The translations under genes were made by a program, and so were the position numbers. From NCBI GenBank assembly GCA_013146195.2, contig CM028383.1, positions 1,680,579 through 1,744,578 on the forward strand: a stretch of 64,000 nucleotides of DNA, in the 5' to 3' direction. Each line of letters opens with the position of its first letter. Position 1 is the stretch's first letter. Positions 24,901 to 36,000 of this stretch are shown piece by piece. This DNA comes from Codonopsis lanceolata. Lineage: Eukaryota > Streptophyta > Magnoliopsida > Asterales > Campanulaceae. The notes beneath the pieces were generated by a model, which saw only the letters and a list, made by a program, of their open reading frames with translations, had not been told where the DNA came from and searched no databases.

Positions 24901-26571
24901 TATCAGCCAGAAATATATGTTTTACTATCTCTTTGACATTGCAGGCTCTTTCTGCAGTTGTTGGGTTTGTAATTGGTTATAAATCTGAAAGGGTGAAAAT
25001 GTTTATATTATTGTAGCTACTTATTGAGCTGGATGGTGCTGATCAGCGGCGAGGTGTTTATGTGATTGGGGCGACAAATAGGTGCAGTGCATTCTTCATT
25101 TTCTATCTCTTATTTAAGATATCTGTTGATTGCGATGACTCTGTCATCTCTCTCATTTTTCTTTCCAAAAATCATGAAATAATCTCCATGTTTTTGCCTA
25201 CTGAACTGACCCTTATTTATTATGCTGATTCATTAATTTACTGTCCCAATTGATTTATTTGTTAATAAGCTTTCAAAACACTCTTCTTTATTCCAATTCA
25301 TTTTCGGAAGTTCATTTGAACCGGTGAATTTTAATCTTGACCTTGTTAATACCATACGGTCCATACCTACACTAATTTGCAGGCCAGAGGTGATGGATCG
25401 GGCTGTCTTACGACCTGGAAGATTTGGCAAACTTTTATATGTGCCTTTGCCTAGTCCAGATGAGCGTGGCTTGATACTAAAAGCTCTTGCTAGGAGAAAG
25501 CCAATAGATGCTGATGTGGACTTGATTGCCATTGGGAGGAATGAGGCTTGCAAAAACCTAAGTGGAGCAGACCTTGCTTCATTGGTGTGTCCATATTTCT
25601 TTACCGTCTTTACTTTCCATATGTGATGCTAAGTCTCTTTGGATAGCTTTGTTTCCAGCCTCACCTAACTGGTTAATACCTTTTATTAATGCTTAGCTGA
25701 ATGAAGCTGCCATGGCTGCTCTTGAAGAGAAACTGAAGTTAGTGCCGGTGTCGAGTAGTTCAGGTGGAATGCCATGGACTATTAAAGCAGTACATTTCGA
25801 CCTGGCATTGGACAAAATATCTCCATCAGTCTCAGACAGGGTATGAATTAAACGTCACCATATGCAAATTTCTGTGAATTCATTACAACTTATGAATTTC
25901 CTAAATACTCCTAACATAGATATCAAATTTGTTTCAACTTACTTCCACTTCCTAGAACACAAAACTGAACCTAATGTTCTGAAAACTATCTTGTTTATAG
26001 AAACCTTATACAAGCCTGGTTGTCGTCATCCCACCCCACAAGGCCCACAACATGCAAACACGCTCAAAATATGACGATAGACAGAGAGTTTTACTAATTT
26101 TAGAGTTTAGAGAGGAAAAATGATTATTATTACCGGAGTTTATCCTGGCAGAAGCAAGGAAATATAATAAAGAATCATGAAATTTATCGGTTAGAGAGCG
26201 GAATGGATATTAAAGCAACATTCGGTTTCTTCATGCAGATAATATGATAAATCTATCCTCAATTGTGATTAGTGGTGACTCAGGGACGCTCCTAACCAGT
26301 GAAGTGATTTTGGTGGGAAAGTTCTACTGGAAAGAAAAGAGTGAATACAGAATACCAAGTGCAAAAAAGAGAACATAAAGAAAAAGTGGTTACGTGTCCA
26401 GAATTAATTAACCTTACCGGGGTACTTCTAGTGTGGAAAAAATTAAAATTCTGATATTTATTGCACTTCCGCTTATAGTCAGATGTATGTATACTCATGG
26501 GTACCTATTCTCTTGGATTACAGCAAAAAAATTACTACGACCTCTTGTCAGAGAGCTTTGGAGCGGCTTGA
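15963..26571 (+). CDS. CDC48C: Cell division control protein 48 homolog C (NVL/Rix7-type AAA ATPase)
   Basis: Ten coding exons join in frame: 15963-16857, 18579-19195, 19638-19790, 21133-21249, 21339-21443, 24798-24863, 25017-25081, 25383-25584, 25697-25840 and 26524-26571, giving 803 aa. The N-terminus (residues about 10-60, RVLRLRIEEYRKNHADT) resembles the nucleolin-binding domain of NVL, and a basic stretch HKRRKKIIKGR near residue 100 is a likely nuclear signal. Two AAA modules follow. D1 has Walker A GPPGCGKT from residue 264, Walker B with Asp323-Glu324 and ALRRPGRFDREI. D2 has Walker A from residue 569, Walker B with Asp628-Glu629 and AVLRPGRFG. Both look catalytically complete. The family removes assembly factors from pre-60S ribosomes in the nucleolus. 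Length fits the plant family. The last exon encodes 15 residues plus stop and is the least certain; intron 5 is 3.35 kb and loaded with transposons. Confidence 0.93.
17680..17954. mobile_element. Stowaway MITE in CDC48C intron 1
   Basis: The inverted ends CTCCCTCCGTTCCA and CTCCCTTCGTTCCA are flanked by TA on both sides (17678-17679 and 17955-17956). Subterminal stretches also pair (AAAATGTATGTCGTTTTGG... with CCAAAACGACATATATT). This is the standard Stowaway (Tc1/mariner-derived) structure, 275 bp and non-coding. Confidence 0.9.
22017..22310 (+). mobile_element. 5'-truncated LINE (L1-type) insertion in CDC48C intron 5
   Basis: The insertion begins inside an open frame reading WEVAPLAVSWGIWTERN, typical of the tail of plant L1 ORF2 after the zf-RVT region. 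The frame stops at 22172-22174, a roughly 130-base 3' UTR follows, and the element ends in an A-run. The ten bases AAGGTGGAGA flank it on both sides (22007-22016 and 22311-22320), a target-site duplication. Heavy 5' truncation, A-tail and duplication are the marks of target-primed reverse transcription. Confidence 0.85.
22422..22577. mobile_element. Stowaway MITE in CDC48C intron 5
   Basis: 156 bp with ends CTCCTTCCCTTCCTAAATAATTGTC and, inverted, CTCCCTCTGTTACCAGATAATTGTC, flanked by TA. Non-coding. Confidence 0.85.
23651..23893. mobile_element. hAT-type MITE in CDC48C intron 5
   Basis: 243 bp with perfect inverted ends TAGGGGTGGCAAT / ATTGCCACCCCTA and a perfect 8-bp target duplication GTTTGCAC (23643-23650 and 23894-23901). 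Length of duplication and TAGGG.. ends assign it to the hAT superfamily. The interior is rich in CACGA/ACACGA phrases and has no ORF. Confidence 0.92.
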
Positions 26572-27400
26572 GTGTTAAAGTCGGGCCAACAAGTATTATT
26601 TTGACCGAGAATATGGAAGCTATGGTGGATGTTGAGCTGCCAAGCAACCCGAAAGCTAGAAAAGCTGCTCGAAAGAAGCATAGAGGGGCTAGTGTATCTG
26701 CCTAAGTTTTGTATTTTTCTTCATTTCAGGTTATCTTGTAAATTATTATATGTAGAACAGCTACCAGCATTTCCCTATCATGGGAGATAAAGTTTTGCAG
26801 TGGTGGAGCAGCATTTCCTTTCATCATTCGATACATCATTGCAGTTTCAGGTATAAAGGGCTATGTGCAGTCGTTTTCTTCTGGAACAGAACTAGTCAGC
26901 AGTGTGGCTAGAATTCAACTAGCCTAATGCTTCTTCTGGGAAATGTCATTGGCTTTCCATTTTTCAACCAAGAAACTCTATTAGAGAAGCATGAACGAGA
27001 TCATGTACATGTAAGGTGTTAACGGTAGTTTCTTGCAAATTAAATTATTGAATGGAATGTTCAGTTTCTGAATACATAGAATCTTTCTTTTGTTAAAAGC
27101 TCCCATCTTTAACTCTATGTATTGTGTGGGGGAGAAGAAAGACTTTAACTTTTTTATTAGTTAACATTTCTTTTCATGTAAAGGGTTTTCTTGTTGTCTT
27201 GAAAGCTTGGGTATTTCAGCCAAGACTATTTCAAAGTAGCCAAAAAAGGGTCACCCTTTGGGAATTATTAAGCTCTAAAAGACAGACCTAAAGGGTAAAG
27301 AAGAAAAAGAAATTAAGGAATAGTTTAATACAGGTCCCGAAACTCATGCACGGAACATGTGCTTAGCAGTTAGCTCATGCCCATTTGTGTGAGAGATTTA
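26572..27400 (+). other. CDC48C 3' UTR and flank
   Basis: An open frame overlapping the last exon continues to 26705 in another frame (ending KARKAARKKHRGASVSA). If an alternative acceptor were used, this basic tail could be an alternative C-terminus; the chosen exon gives the expected AAA-domain end. The rest is AT-rich 3' flank with no further gene. Confidence 0.45.
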
Positions 27401-27814
27401 GGGCTCGTTTGTTGTGGCTGATGATTTATAATTTATGGCTGATAGCTTAAGCTGATGATTGAATGACTTTTGGCTGATTGCATGATAGACTGTTTGTTAC
27501 AGATGTTGAAAAGCTGTTTATGAGTTGTTATAAAAAAAAAACTTCAAAATTAGTATTCATATTTTTATGTATATTTCATAAAAGGATGAAATGAGGATAA
27601 TCAAATATTTATTAATAAATAGTTGTTTTCATCTTAAAAAAAAAACTAAAAAAGCTCAAAATTTTGGCTTTTTGGCTTTGGCTTTTCCATGCATAAAGGG
27701 TGTTGTACCCCACTTATTGGCTTTTGGCTTATAAGCTGAAACAAACACTCTAAATATGACTTTTTAAAAGCCAAAAGCCAAAATCACTCCAAATAAGCTG
27801 CAACAAACGAGCAC
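27401..27814. mobile_element. hAT-like MITE
   Basis: The left end GGGCTCGTTTGTTGTGGCT pairs with the inverted right end GTGCTCGTTTGTTGCAGCTT. Inside, repeated GGCTGAT/AGCTGATGATT and TTTTGGCTTTTTGGCTTTGGC phrases form further inverted matches. About 414 bp, no ORF. Both borders lie beside TTAG, but I cannot define an exact 8-bp duplication. Confidence 0.7.
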
Positions 27815-28960
27815 TTAGTGTTACTTGTGTCTTTAAATGAGTTTATTTTGTTCAAAGTATCAATGGATTGAATTTTGAATAAGACTATCAATGGATTGAA
27901 TAAACTTTTGAAATAATATGGTAATGCTTCAAAGTAAGACTATCAATGGATTGAATTTTGATATAAATCGATGTTATTTTTAGGATATTAATTTAGTTTT
28001 TCAATCTTTATCTGAATCCGATAATCCAACAGCTTAATAACCCGGTCTGATATTAATATTATACATATAAAAGTTAGTTATGTTGAATTTTTAGTTATTA
28101 ATCATACTATTTCTACTAAATATAATTTTTTTGTGCACTATAATATTTTACTACATTGTTATTCATGCTTATGTAAGTTTAAAACAAGAATTTTAAATTT
28201 TATTTGACATTTGATTAAGCAAAGATAACTAAATATAAATTTTATTCAGGGGCAAATAAAATCCGAATCCAAAAATTTAAGATATGAATCGAGTTTTGAA
28301 ATATCCGAAAGATAATATGATATGATATAAACTGATAATTTCTTAACAAATCAGATATGAATTTTGCTGGTATGCCTACTTCAAAGTCAAGCATAAACGT
28401 CAGACACGAGGATGTGTTCTTGGACTTGTGGACATGATGTATTCCCGTCTGTCGAGTGTCGACAAAGTTAAAGTTAAAATACATACTAGCTAGCTTGAAC
28501 GAATAACTTTACTAATAAATCATTTTGTTAAAACCAAGAGAGCAACTCTCTTAGCTTGAGTCTTAAAATAAAGGACAAATTGCGATCGGTTGAAAAGTTT
28601 TAAACCGCTTTACACCTTAATACTTTTTTAAATATACTTTCATTCATGCCATGCATCGGTATGCACACAAATACGTGCATTATCCATATCAATCAATGCA
28701 TCGCAATGCAACAAAAGTGCTTTTTATGGTTTGGAAAAAATATTGAGGTGTAAAAAGAATTGAAAATTTTCTAAAAATGGACCAATCTGAATTTCTCCCT
28801 TGAATTAAACGGTTTAACTAGTCAATATTAACATAGACCACAAAAGGGAAATGAATATTAACTGAATTTTATTTATTTTTAAATCTTTTTAATGATATGC
28901 ATAATTAGTAACATACACGACATGTATAGTACGAGGAAATACATGTGCAAGTTTAATACG
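27815..28960. other. AT-rich intergenic region
   Basis: No gene seen. Short local repeats occur (CTATCAATGGATTGAATTTTGA around 27857-27962, three times), and the rest is unremarkable AT-rich sequence. Confidence 0.4.
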
Positions 28961-29373
28961 GAAACTTTTGGGTTAATATCATTTTGATATCCCTAACTTT
29001 ACTCATTTTTCAGTTTTTATACCCATTGTTTTTAGGCAATCAAAGTTAAGCCAAACCTTTCCAAAATCCATCACTTTTAATCCCAATCGTTAAATGGCCG
29101 TGAATTACTAACGGCTGACCTGTTTCTCCAGGTTGTTTTCTCTCCCAATTACTCTTTATTCCTTCCCCAATTTCATCCATTGATTCTAGCTAACCTCATT
29201 GGCAAATCAGCTTCAACTACACGACACAATTACTCCTGATCGTTGACGCGTAATTCATGGCATGGTGATTATGCCGTCATCTTCCCGTTTTTGCCTTGAC
29301 GGAATATCTTTTCTCGATCCTATATGGATTTTCATGGATACAACTTTCTGGATTTTGATAGCAGGCAATAGGC

Positions 29374-29790
29374 TTGCCCCCGAGTGATATTATCCCTTCC
29401 TCCCGTCTCATATCTCTCGGTCACTTCACCGCCATATCCTCTCTCTCCTCTCTCCGAACACCTACTCTCTCTCCACCAACCCAAGCCTCCACCGTCCGCC
29501 GCTCGTCCCGCTTCATTTCCTCCCTGGACCCACCAAAATTTTCCTCCCCAAGAGCATTCCTAAACTTCAACAACAAAAAAACCCAACAAAAATCAACCAA
29601 ACAAACACCTAGAAAATCAACCAGCCAAACCCAAAAGAAGTCAACCAGTCAAACCCCCTATTCTAACATAAATTTTGAAAATCAAAACGAAAAAAAAGTA
29701 TCGAAGAGTCAAGAGGAACTCGAAATAGTAGAGGTTAGGGAAATCCAAGTAGCAAGCACCCTAGCTAGCTTATCTCAGAAGGACAATTAA
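29374..29790 (+). pseudogene. Captured coding-like segment in the Mutator element, possibly N-terminal ORC1
   Basis: An open frame of 138 codons beginning at a TTG (no ATG), rich in Ser, Thr, Pro and Lys, includes VRRSSRFISSLDPPKF and three repeats of KKSTSQTP-like phrases. Plant ORC1 proteins begin with a low-complexity basic Ser/Thr-rich tail with an RRSxR-type motif, and the PHD piece downstream is ORC1-like, so this could be the first ORC1 exon. Composition alone supports this, so the call is weak. The frame ends in a stop at 29788-29790. Confidence 0.4.
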
Positions 29791-30102
29791 GATTCCCGCG
29801 AGTAGTCATGGAAGTCAATTTCGACATCCCAACTATGAAAATGACTGCCCCAATCTGTCACCGAAGCTCTTGGATTTGTCTGATCTCCCTCTATTTCTAC
29901 AGCTGTCTCCACTTGGATCAGCTCCTTTAGTTGCGCTTTTCTCCATCCGTTCCAACTAGCATAAATGCACAAATAGTCAGAGCCTAACTTCAGTCTTTTC
30001 TTTGCGAAAATCCACCAATGCTTTCCTCATATTCTCCTTTTCTTTGAGATAGAAGATTCCTACGAAGGACTGAGGTTGTGAATGCATTCTTTCTCTCCCG
30101 AT

Positions 30103-30207
30103 GATGCTAACTCGGATGAAGATGACCCTGAAGTAGAGGAGTGTAGGGTGTGTTTTAGGGTTGGGAGGGCTTTGATGATTGAATGTGATGATTGCTTGGG
30201 TGGGTTG
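30103..30207 (+). pseudogene. Fragment of an ORC1-like PHD finger
   Basis: Thirty-five codons read DANSDEDDPEVEECRVCF, then about 8 residues on MIECDDCLGG, followed by a stop at 30208-30210. The CxxC...CDDC spacing with MIECDDCLGG is the first half of a PHD finger, and the acidic DPEVE lead-in with this finger is what plant origin recognition complex subunit 1 has between its BAH and AAA regions. The second half of the finger is absent, so it cannot fold or work. It sits inside the Mutator element, hence a captured exon fragment. Confidence 0.7.
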
Positions 30208-30544
30208 TAACTGAGGAAGGAAATTGGGGACGAGAGAAATTAGGCACAAAAGCAAATTTTGGGAAATGGAAGAATGGAGAAACCATATACCTATTGCCAA
30301 GACAGTTGCCGATTTCCAACCTAGGATAGGAGGTAAGTCGTTAGTAATTCACGGCCATTTAACGATTGGGATCAAAAGTGATGGATTTTGGAAATGTTTG
30401 GCTTAACTTTGATTGCCTAGGAACAGTGGGTATGGAAACTGAAAAATGAGTAAAGTTAAGGTATCAAATATGATATTAACCCGAAACTTTTTCAAAGTTA
30501 TTAAAAGTTCCGTTTAAGAATATGTAAATACTAAATATTTTTCT

Positions 30545-30741
30545 ATTATTGTTTGGGATTAAGAAAAAACAATTGACTTGATTATTTATATTGGTTTAAT
30601 GTGTACTTTAAAGCTATGTAGGGTGAAAAAGTAAGGTAAAATGGTAAAAGTGATGTTCTAAAAAGGTAAGTTTCAAAGTGAACAATTATTTTGGAACGGA
30701 CGAAAAAGGAAAGGAGGACGATAATTTAGGGACGGAGGGAG
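30545..30741. mobile_element. Left-truncated Stowaway MITE
   Basis: The right end GGGACGGAGGGAG followed by TA is intact. The interior AACAATTGACTTGATTATTTATATTGG matches the complete element at 31038-31295. The left end is missing. Confidence 0.65.
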
Positions 30742-31037
30742 TATATGTTTTTGGGAGTTCATTATGTGTACTAAACTATTCTTCCAAGAAGTACAAGCAA
30801 TTAATTAATTTTTATTCAAATACAATAAATATAATATATATAATCAAAGACAAGTACTAAACAGCTAAAAGATGAGAATTTTTTTTTTAAAAATGACTCT
30901 AAACGTAACATTATTATCCCTAAACGTATCATCGATATTCTGATTTTGAAATTGAAAAAAGTATGAGAGCAATTATTACCTGTGGGGGGGGGGGGGGGTT
31001 TCTCAATTAAGGAGAGTATCTATTTATTTATTTATTA

Positions 31038-31295
31038 CTCCATCGTCTTTAAATTATCATTCTAGTTGAATCCGATGCACATATTAAAAAAAAATAATTG
31101 ACTTGATTATTTATATTAGATTTAATGTGTAGTTTTTTTAAAGTCCATGTGTATGTGATCCATAATTAAAGTAGTATGAAAAAGTAATGATAAAATGATA
31201 AAAGTGATATTTTAAAAATATAAGTTTCAAATTGAATAATTATTTTAAGAGGAACAAAAAAAAAAAGGGAAAAAGATCATTTAGGACGAAGGGAG
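31038..31295. mobile_element. Stowaway MITE
   Basis: The left end CTCCATCGTCTTTAAATTATCATTCTAG and the right end GGACGAAGGGAG are flanked by TA. 258 bp and non-coding. Same family as the truncated copy 300 bp to the left. Confidence 0.8.
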
Positions 31296-33013
31296 TATTT
31301 GGCATACATTTTCTTTGTAGCCAATTTTGAATGTATGCCGTACAATATGTGTTACTAATTCAACGAGGATTCATTAATGATATTAGATGGAGGAAGACGT
31401 CAATGCTTCAAAGTTCAAACCTTCGCCTATCATTGGCAATTATGGCGATTAATTAAATAATTTGACGAATATTATGATTTTAAAATTTACCTATTTTACA
31501 ATTACAAATTAAGAAAATTGCTAAATAACCGCATAACTTTCTAAAATTATGATTTTTAACTTCAAACATTGTTTTTCAAAGAGAGATAAAATAAGTGCAT
31601 ATTTTTATTATTATTTTTTTCTACGGAAATTAAACACGTTGACCTTTGAGTCTATTTAGTACTCCCTCTTTTTTTAATTGTTGTCCTGAGTGTTTTTTAA
31701 ATAAAAATTTCTTATATTTTTTCAAACTTTTTTATAATTTTAAAATGTGTAATTTGTAATAATTTTGGTATTAGGAAGTACTTATATCTTAAAATTTCAT
31801 TTGAAAAACATTTAATTTAATTGTAAAAAGTCAAAGATAATATTCCTACTACATGTTTTGTTCAAAGAGTTCACGTTTAAAAATTTTAATAATTAAATGA
31901 TATATTAATGTTATTGAAGTTCATTATAATTATAAAAATATTTAATCACATCTAATATATCTACAATACAAGTGAATGATAAAAATGAAAGATTATAGAA
32001 AGAGTAGGTCTCATATGAGACTGCGACTATAACCTCACTCTCTTACATCTAAGTTCATTTTTTTTTAAACGTAAAACATCTAATATAATATGGTGTATTT
32101 TAAATCAATATTAATAATTCAAATAGGTTTGCGATCGGGATAATAAATTTAATATAATATGGTGTACTTTTTTTTTTTTGCCGAGGAGATTAACAATTTA
32201 AGAAGGAAAAAGTAATACAGTACTTGTCCAAAAATGTCTACCAATAACAACACTTCGAGGGGGGAAGACTGATGTAGAGAGGAAAAAAAAAAAAAAAGTT
32301 ACATCTTTGTTTTCAAATTATTGTTTAGTTTTTAGTTTTTATCAATTCTTAAATAATTATCCTCTTTTAAAACTTTCCCTTTTAGAAAAATATTTTTATT
32401 ACTTAATATTATTTTTTCTACATACTTTAATTATGATCACATATTCAATAGCTTTAAAAAAAACCATACATTTTACTAATATTTATAATCCTGTTAATTT
32501 ATTTTTTTAAACGATGTATCAAATGATTCAGATCAATCCAAACAATATTTTGAAAACAGAAGGGAGTAGATACTATTTGGGGAACATTAATTAAAAATTT
32601 AAAAAATGAAAAAAAAAAAAAAAGGAAAAATGAGGGGCAATTATGGTAAAAAAATAATAATGAAAACACGAAACCCGAGGTAGAAGAAGAAAGAAATGGG
32701 GGCTAGGGGTTGCGGCCGGTCACTCTCTGGTTTTCAAAATTTGATCTCTCCGCTGACACCATAAACTCAACGCAGACTCCGCTCATCTTCCCATCTCTCT
32801 CTCTCTCTCTCTTATATACGTACAACCTATATATATATATATTAAAATATAGAGAGAGAAACACTCCCAATCCCACAATCCATCGTCACTTCTATTTCTA
32901 GAGAGGGATAAACAACCACTTAGAGAGAGAGAGCAATCAATCAAGCAGGCTAACATTTCAATTGAGAGAAATAAGACTGCGTTTGGATTGGATTTAGGGT
33001 TATCGATGTTGTA
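31296..33013 (+). other. Intergenic region and promoter/leader of the MORN gene
   Basis: Very AT-rich. A Stowaway-like left end (CTCCCTCTTTTTTTAATTG) lies at 31662 without a clear partner, and a MITE lies at 32302-32566. Bases 32794-32811 are CT-rich. TATATA stretches at 32812-32843 lie about 170-200 bases before the candidate start at 33014 and could hold the TATA box. GA-rich stretches follow at 32850-32935. Confidence 0.4.
32302..32566. mobile_element. Stowaway-like MITE
   Basis: The left TTTGTTTTCAAATTATTGTTTAG pairs with the inverted right CTTCTGTTTTCAAAATATTGTTTGG. The right border is GGGAG followed by TA. The first bases on the left have degenerated. No ORF. Confidence 0.6.
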
Positions 33014-36000
33014 ATGCATCAAAAGAAATCGGAAGTTCAGATCGGAAAAGATAGCACCGGTGTCTCTTCCGATTTTAATCCCACTCCCCTCTCCTTTTCC
33101 CCTCCATTTCCACTATTCACCACAAACCCCCTCCACTTTCCTCCACCCCTTCTACTTCTTCTTCCTCCCCAACAACCGATTCATCCCCACCACCCCCCGC
33201 CCCTCAAATTTTCATACCTTTGTCGCAGGATGACACCCCCACCACTACCACTACCCCAATTGCATCCACACCCAAAACTACCCCTCATAAGAGACCCCTT
33301 ACTTTGACCAACAACTCCTCTTCCAATTCCCTCTCCAAATCCCCCACTTTATCCAATTCTCTCCACCAATACCATCATTACTACCACCCCCATCATCGCA
33401 CCGCCGTTTCCACGAAATCGATTAAATCATCCGCTGCCACCGCCACCGCCACCGCCTTTCAATTCCTTCGCCGCCTTCGCCGGCTACGTTCCCATCTTCG
33501 TTTTATCCTCCTTTTATCTCTCCCTTTTTTCTATTTTCTAGTTTCGCATCCTAGTCACTCTTTCTTCCTTGATTTCCTTTCCGCTTTTGCATTTTCAGCT
33601 GCTTTGTTATTTTCCCTTAATCTTGCCCTCCCTAGATTACCCTCAATTCGGCTTTTTTTTGCTCGGTCTTTCCCAATTAAACTCTCTTGCGCATCCCACG
33701 TCAGACCGCCGTTGCCGGTGTTTTGGTCAATTGGGTCAAGACCAAAAATCGAAAAGTGGGTGAATTCTGGGTGCTGGGTACAAGCTTATAGTAATGGGGA
33801 TGTTTATGAAGGGGAATTTCATAAGGGTAAGTGTTCCGGAGCTGGGGTTTACTATTATTACATGAGTGGGAGGTATGAGGGAGATTGGGTCGACGGGAAG
33901 TATGATGGGTATGGGGTTGAGACTTGGGCTAGGGGGAGCCGGTATCGGGGGCAGTATAGGCAAGGGTTGAGACATGGATTTGGCGTGTATAGGTTTTATA
34001 CAGGGGATGTTTATGCTGGGGAATGGTCGAATGGACAGAGTCATGGATGTGGTGTTCATACTTGCGAGGACGGTAGCCGTTATGTTGGGGAGTTCAAGTG
34101 GGGCGTTAAGCACGGGCTTGGACATTATCATTTTAGGTAATTCTTGGACACTGTCATTTTATCTCTTCTTAAAGGCTATAACAGTTTGGTGGATTTGGCA
34201 ATTTTAGAGGCTCTTTTGGTTTGACATTTGAATGCATTACTGCCTTATGTAGATTTGATCAGTGTTGAGTTGAACTTTAGCTGTAATGAATGCTTTGCTT
34301 GTGAGTGAATAAATTGTTTACTTGTTCGTGATAGTTTCATGAAGTTTTGGATTGGACACGATAATTTATTGTGTATGAGTATCTTTAACAACATCATACA
34401 GTTGGAAATAGATTGATATGCATTGTGGATATGATTGTATCTTGTAAGATATGTTTTATTTGGTGTACATTACCTGTCCGTGTGTTATGTCCCATCTAGC
34501 TCTTTAGAGTAATAATAAAGATCCAACCAATATATTCCAGAAAAAGTGTTCCAACTTGACGTGTAAATCCTGGATTGGGTGGTTTGAGAGATCTAAATCT
34601 CATTTAATGCTAATTAGATAAGTTTGAATTATTTGAAGGACACTTGGGTTGTAAAGTGTAGCATTACTCAGCTTTTGGTTACTGCCCAAAGAAGTGCACC
34701 TCTATGAACAATGCTCTTATGTCACATGTAGTTAGCATTTTAGGAATTTGAGCCTTGAGCTGTGTTTAGTGTAATACTTTTTTTTTTAGTGTTTATAAGG
34801 TGAGTACTACTATTGTTGCTCTCTGCCACCGCGTTTGACCAAAAGTTTATGCTACCATTGTCCCAAGACGAGTGTCACTTGTGAAGCTTTATCTTGTCTT
34901 ATAGGGAGGTAAAGGATTTTCACTTCTTAGCTAAATTGATTTAACAGCAAGATTAATTGGGCTAACTATTGACTTTCCTGAACTCTTAGATGCTTTTTGG
35001 TTTGGCCTTTTAATTCATATCTGCCCTATATTTATTCTCGATAAGCATTGATTTGAACCTAGTTGTAATGAATGCTTTGCTTGTGTGAAAAAACTGTATA
35101 CTTGTTTGTGATAGTTTCATTAAGTTTTGGATCTACACTAGTTATTTAGTATGTATGGCTATCTTATACCACGTTATACCGTTGGAAGTAGATTGATGTG
35201 CATTATGGATATTATTGTATCTTGTAAGATATATTCAGTTTTGTGTACATTGCTTGTCCTGTTTTACGTCCATCTCCTCTGGCTTCTGAAGATGGATTAT
35301 TTAAAGGCTTTGCAATTCAAATGCTGTCAACATTTTAGGAATATGAACCTTACGCCGTCTTCAGTGGAAAGCTTTTCTTCATGTTCATAGATGTAGTGAA
35401 AGTTTTGCTCTCTGCTACCTCATTTTACCAATTGTTGTACTACCATCGTCCCAATATGAGTGTGAATTTCTGAGTCATTATGCTGTTACTCAAATGAGTC
35501 ATTATGTTGTTACACAACACGATTTACTAGGCTAAATGTTGACTTTTCTAAAGCCCTGTTCTTTAACCGTAAGTTATATTCATTCCAGTATTGAATATGT
35601 ACTTTCTGTTGGCATGGGTCACTTATCTGTCAAAGGGGAACATAGGCAAGCGCAATAATGAACATGATCTTTCTTGTACCTAGTATAGTTGTTGTATGCA
35701 TGGTTGGATCATGAACTGTTGTGGATTTTTGTGAAGTGATTTATTTCCTTTTAAGAAATGATTACCAATTAGATGGAAACTCAAGGACACTTGTAAAGAC
35801 AAGAATGTGTTATGTTATAAATTCACCCAAGGGTTGATTGGAACTTTTGAAGATTTGTTCTTTCTGCAAGAGTTTTTACTAAAAATCCTATCCCATCAGA
35901 ACTTTGGAGGGCCATGAGTTCCATTTGAAGCCCACTAACTAGAAATTAAAGTTTGTCATTGGAGGGGGGGTAGGTTGTTGAAAGTACACATTGGGTGATC

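Larger units (their letters stand above)
28970..30482. mobile_element. Mutator-like element carrying host gene fragments (Pack-MULE)
   Basis: Terminal inverted repeats of about 145 bp (28970-29113 and 30338-30482) are roughly 90% alike, starting GGGTTAATATCAT and running through CAATCAAAGTTAAGCCAAAC and CGTTAAATGGCCGTGAATTACTAACG. A perfect 9-bp target duplication GAAACTTTT lies at 28961-28969 and 30483-30491. Long TIRs with 9-bp duplications define Mutator-type transposons. There is no transposase. The 1.2-kb interior carries pieces that look like host coding sequence, including a PHD-finger fragment like plant ORC1, so the element fits the Pack-MULE class. Confidence 0.88.

Noticed and set aside
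26433..26705. 90-codon frame overlapping the last CDC48C exon
   Set aside because: It needs a start inside intron 9 and a different frame; the AAA ATPase end is better served by the acceptor at 26523 with stop at 26569.
32799..32843. CT and TA runs that might suggest a repeat array
   Set aside because: They are short simple repeats typical of plant core promoters; no spacer-repeat structure like a CRISPR array exists anywhere in the window.
33736..34131. 131-codon minus-strand frame opposite the MORN repeats
   Set aside because: It is the mirror of a repeat-rich coding exon, with no independent evidence.
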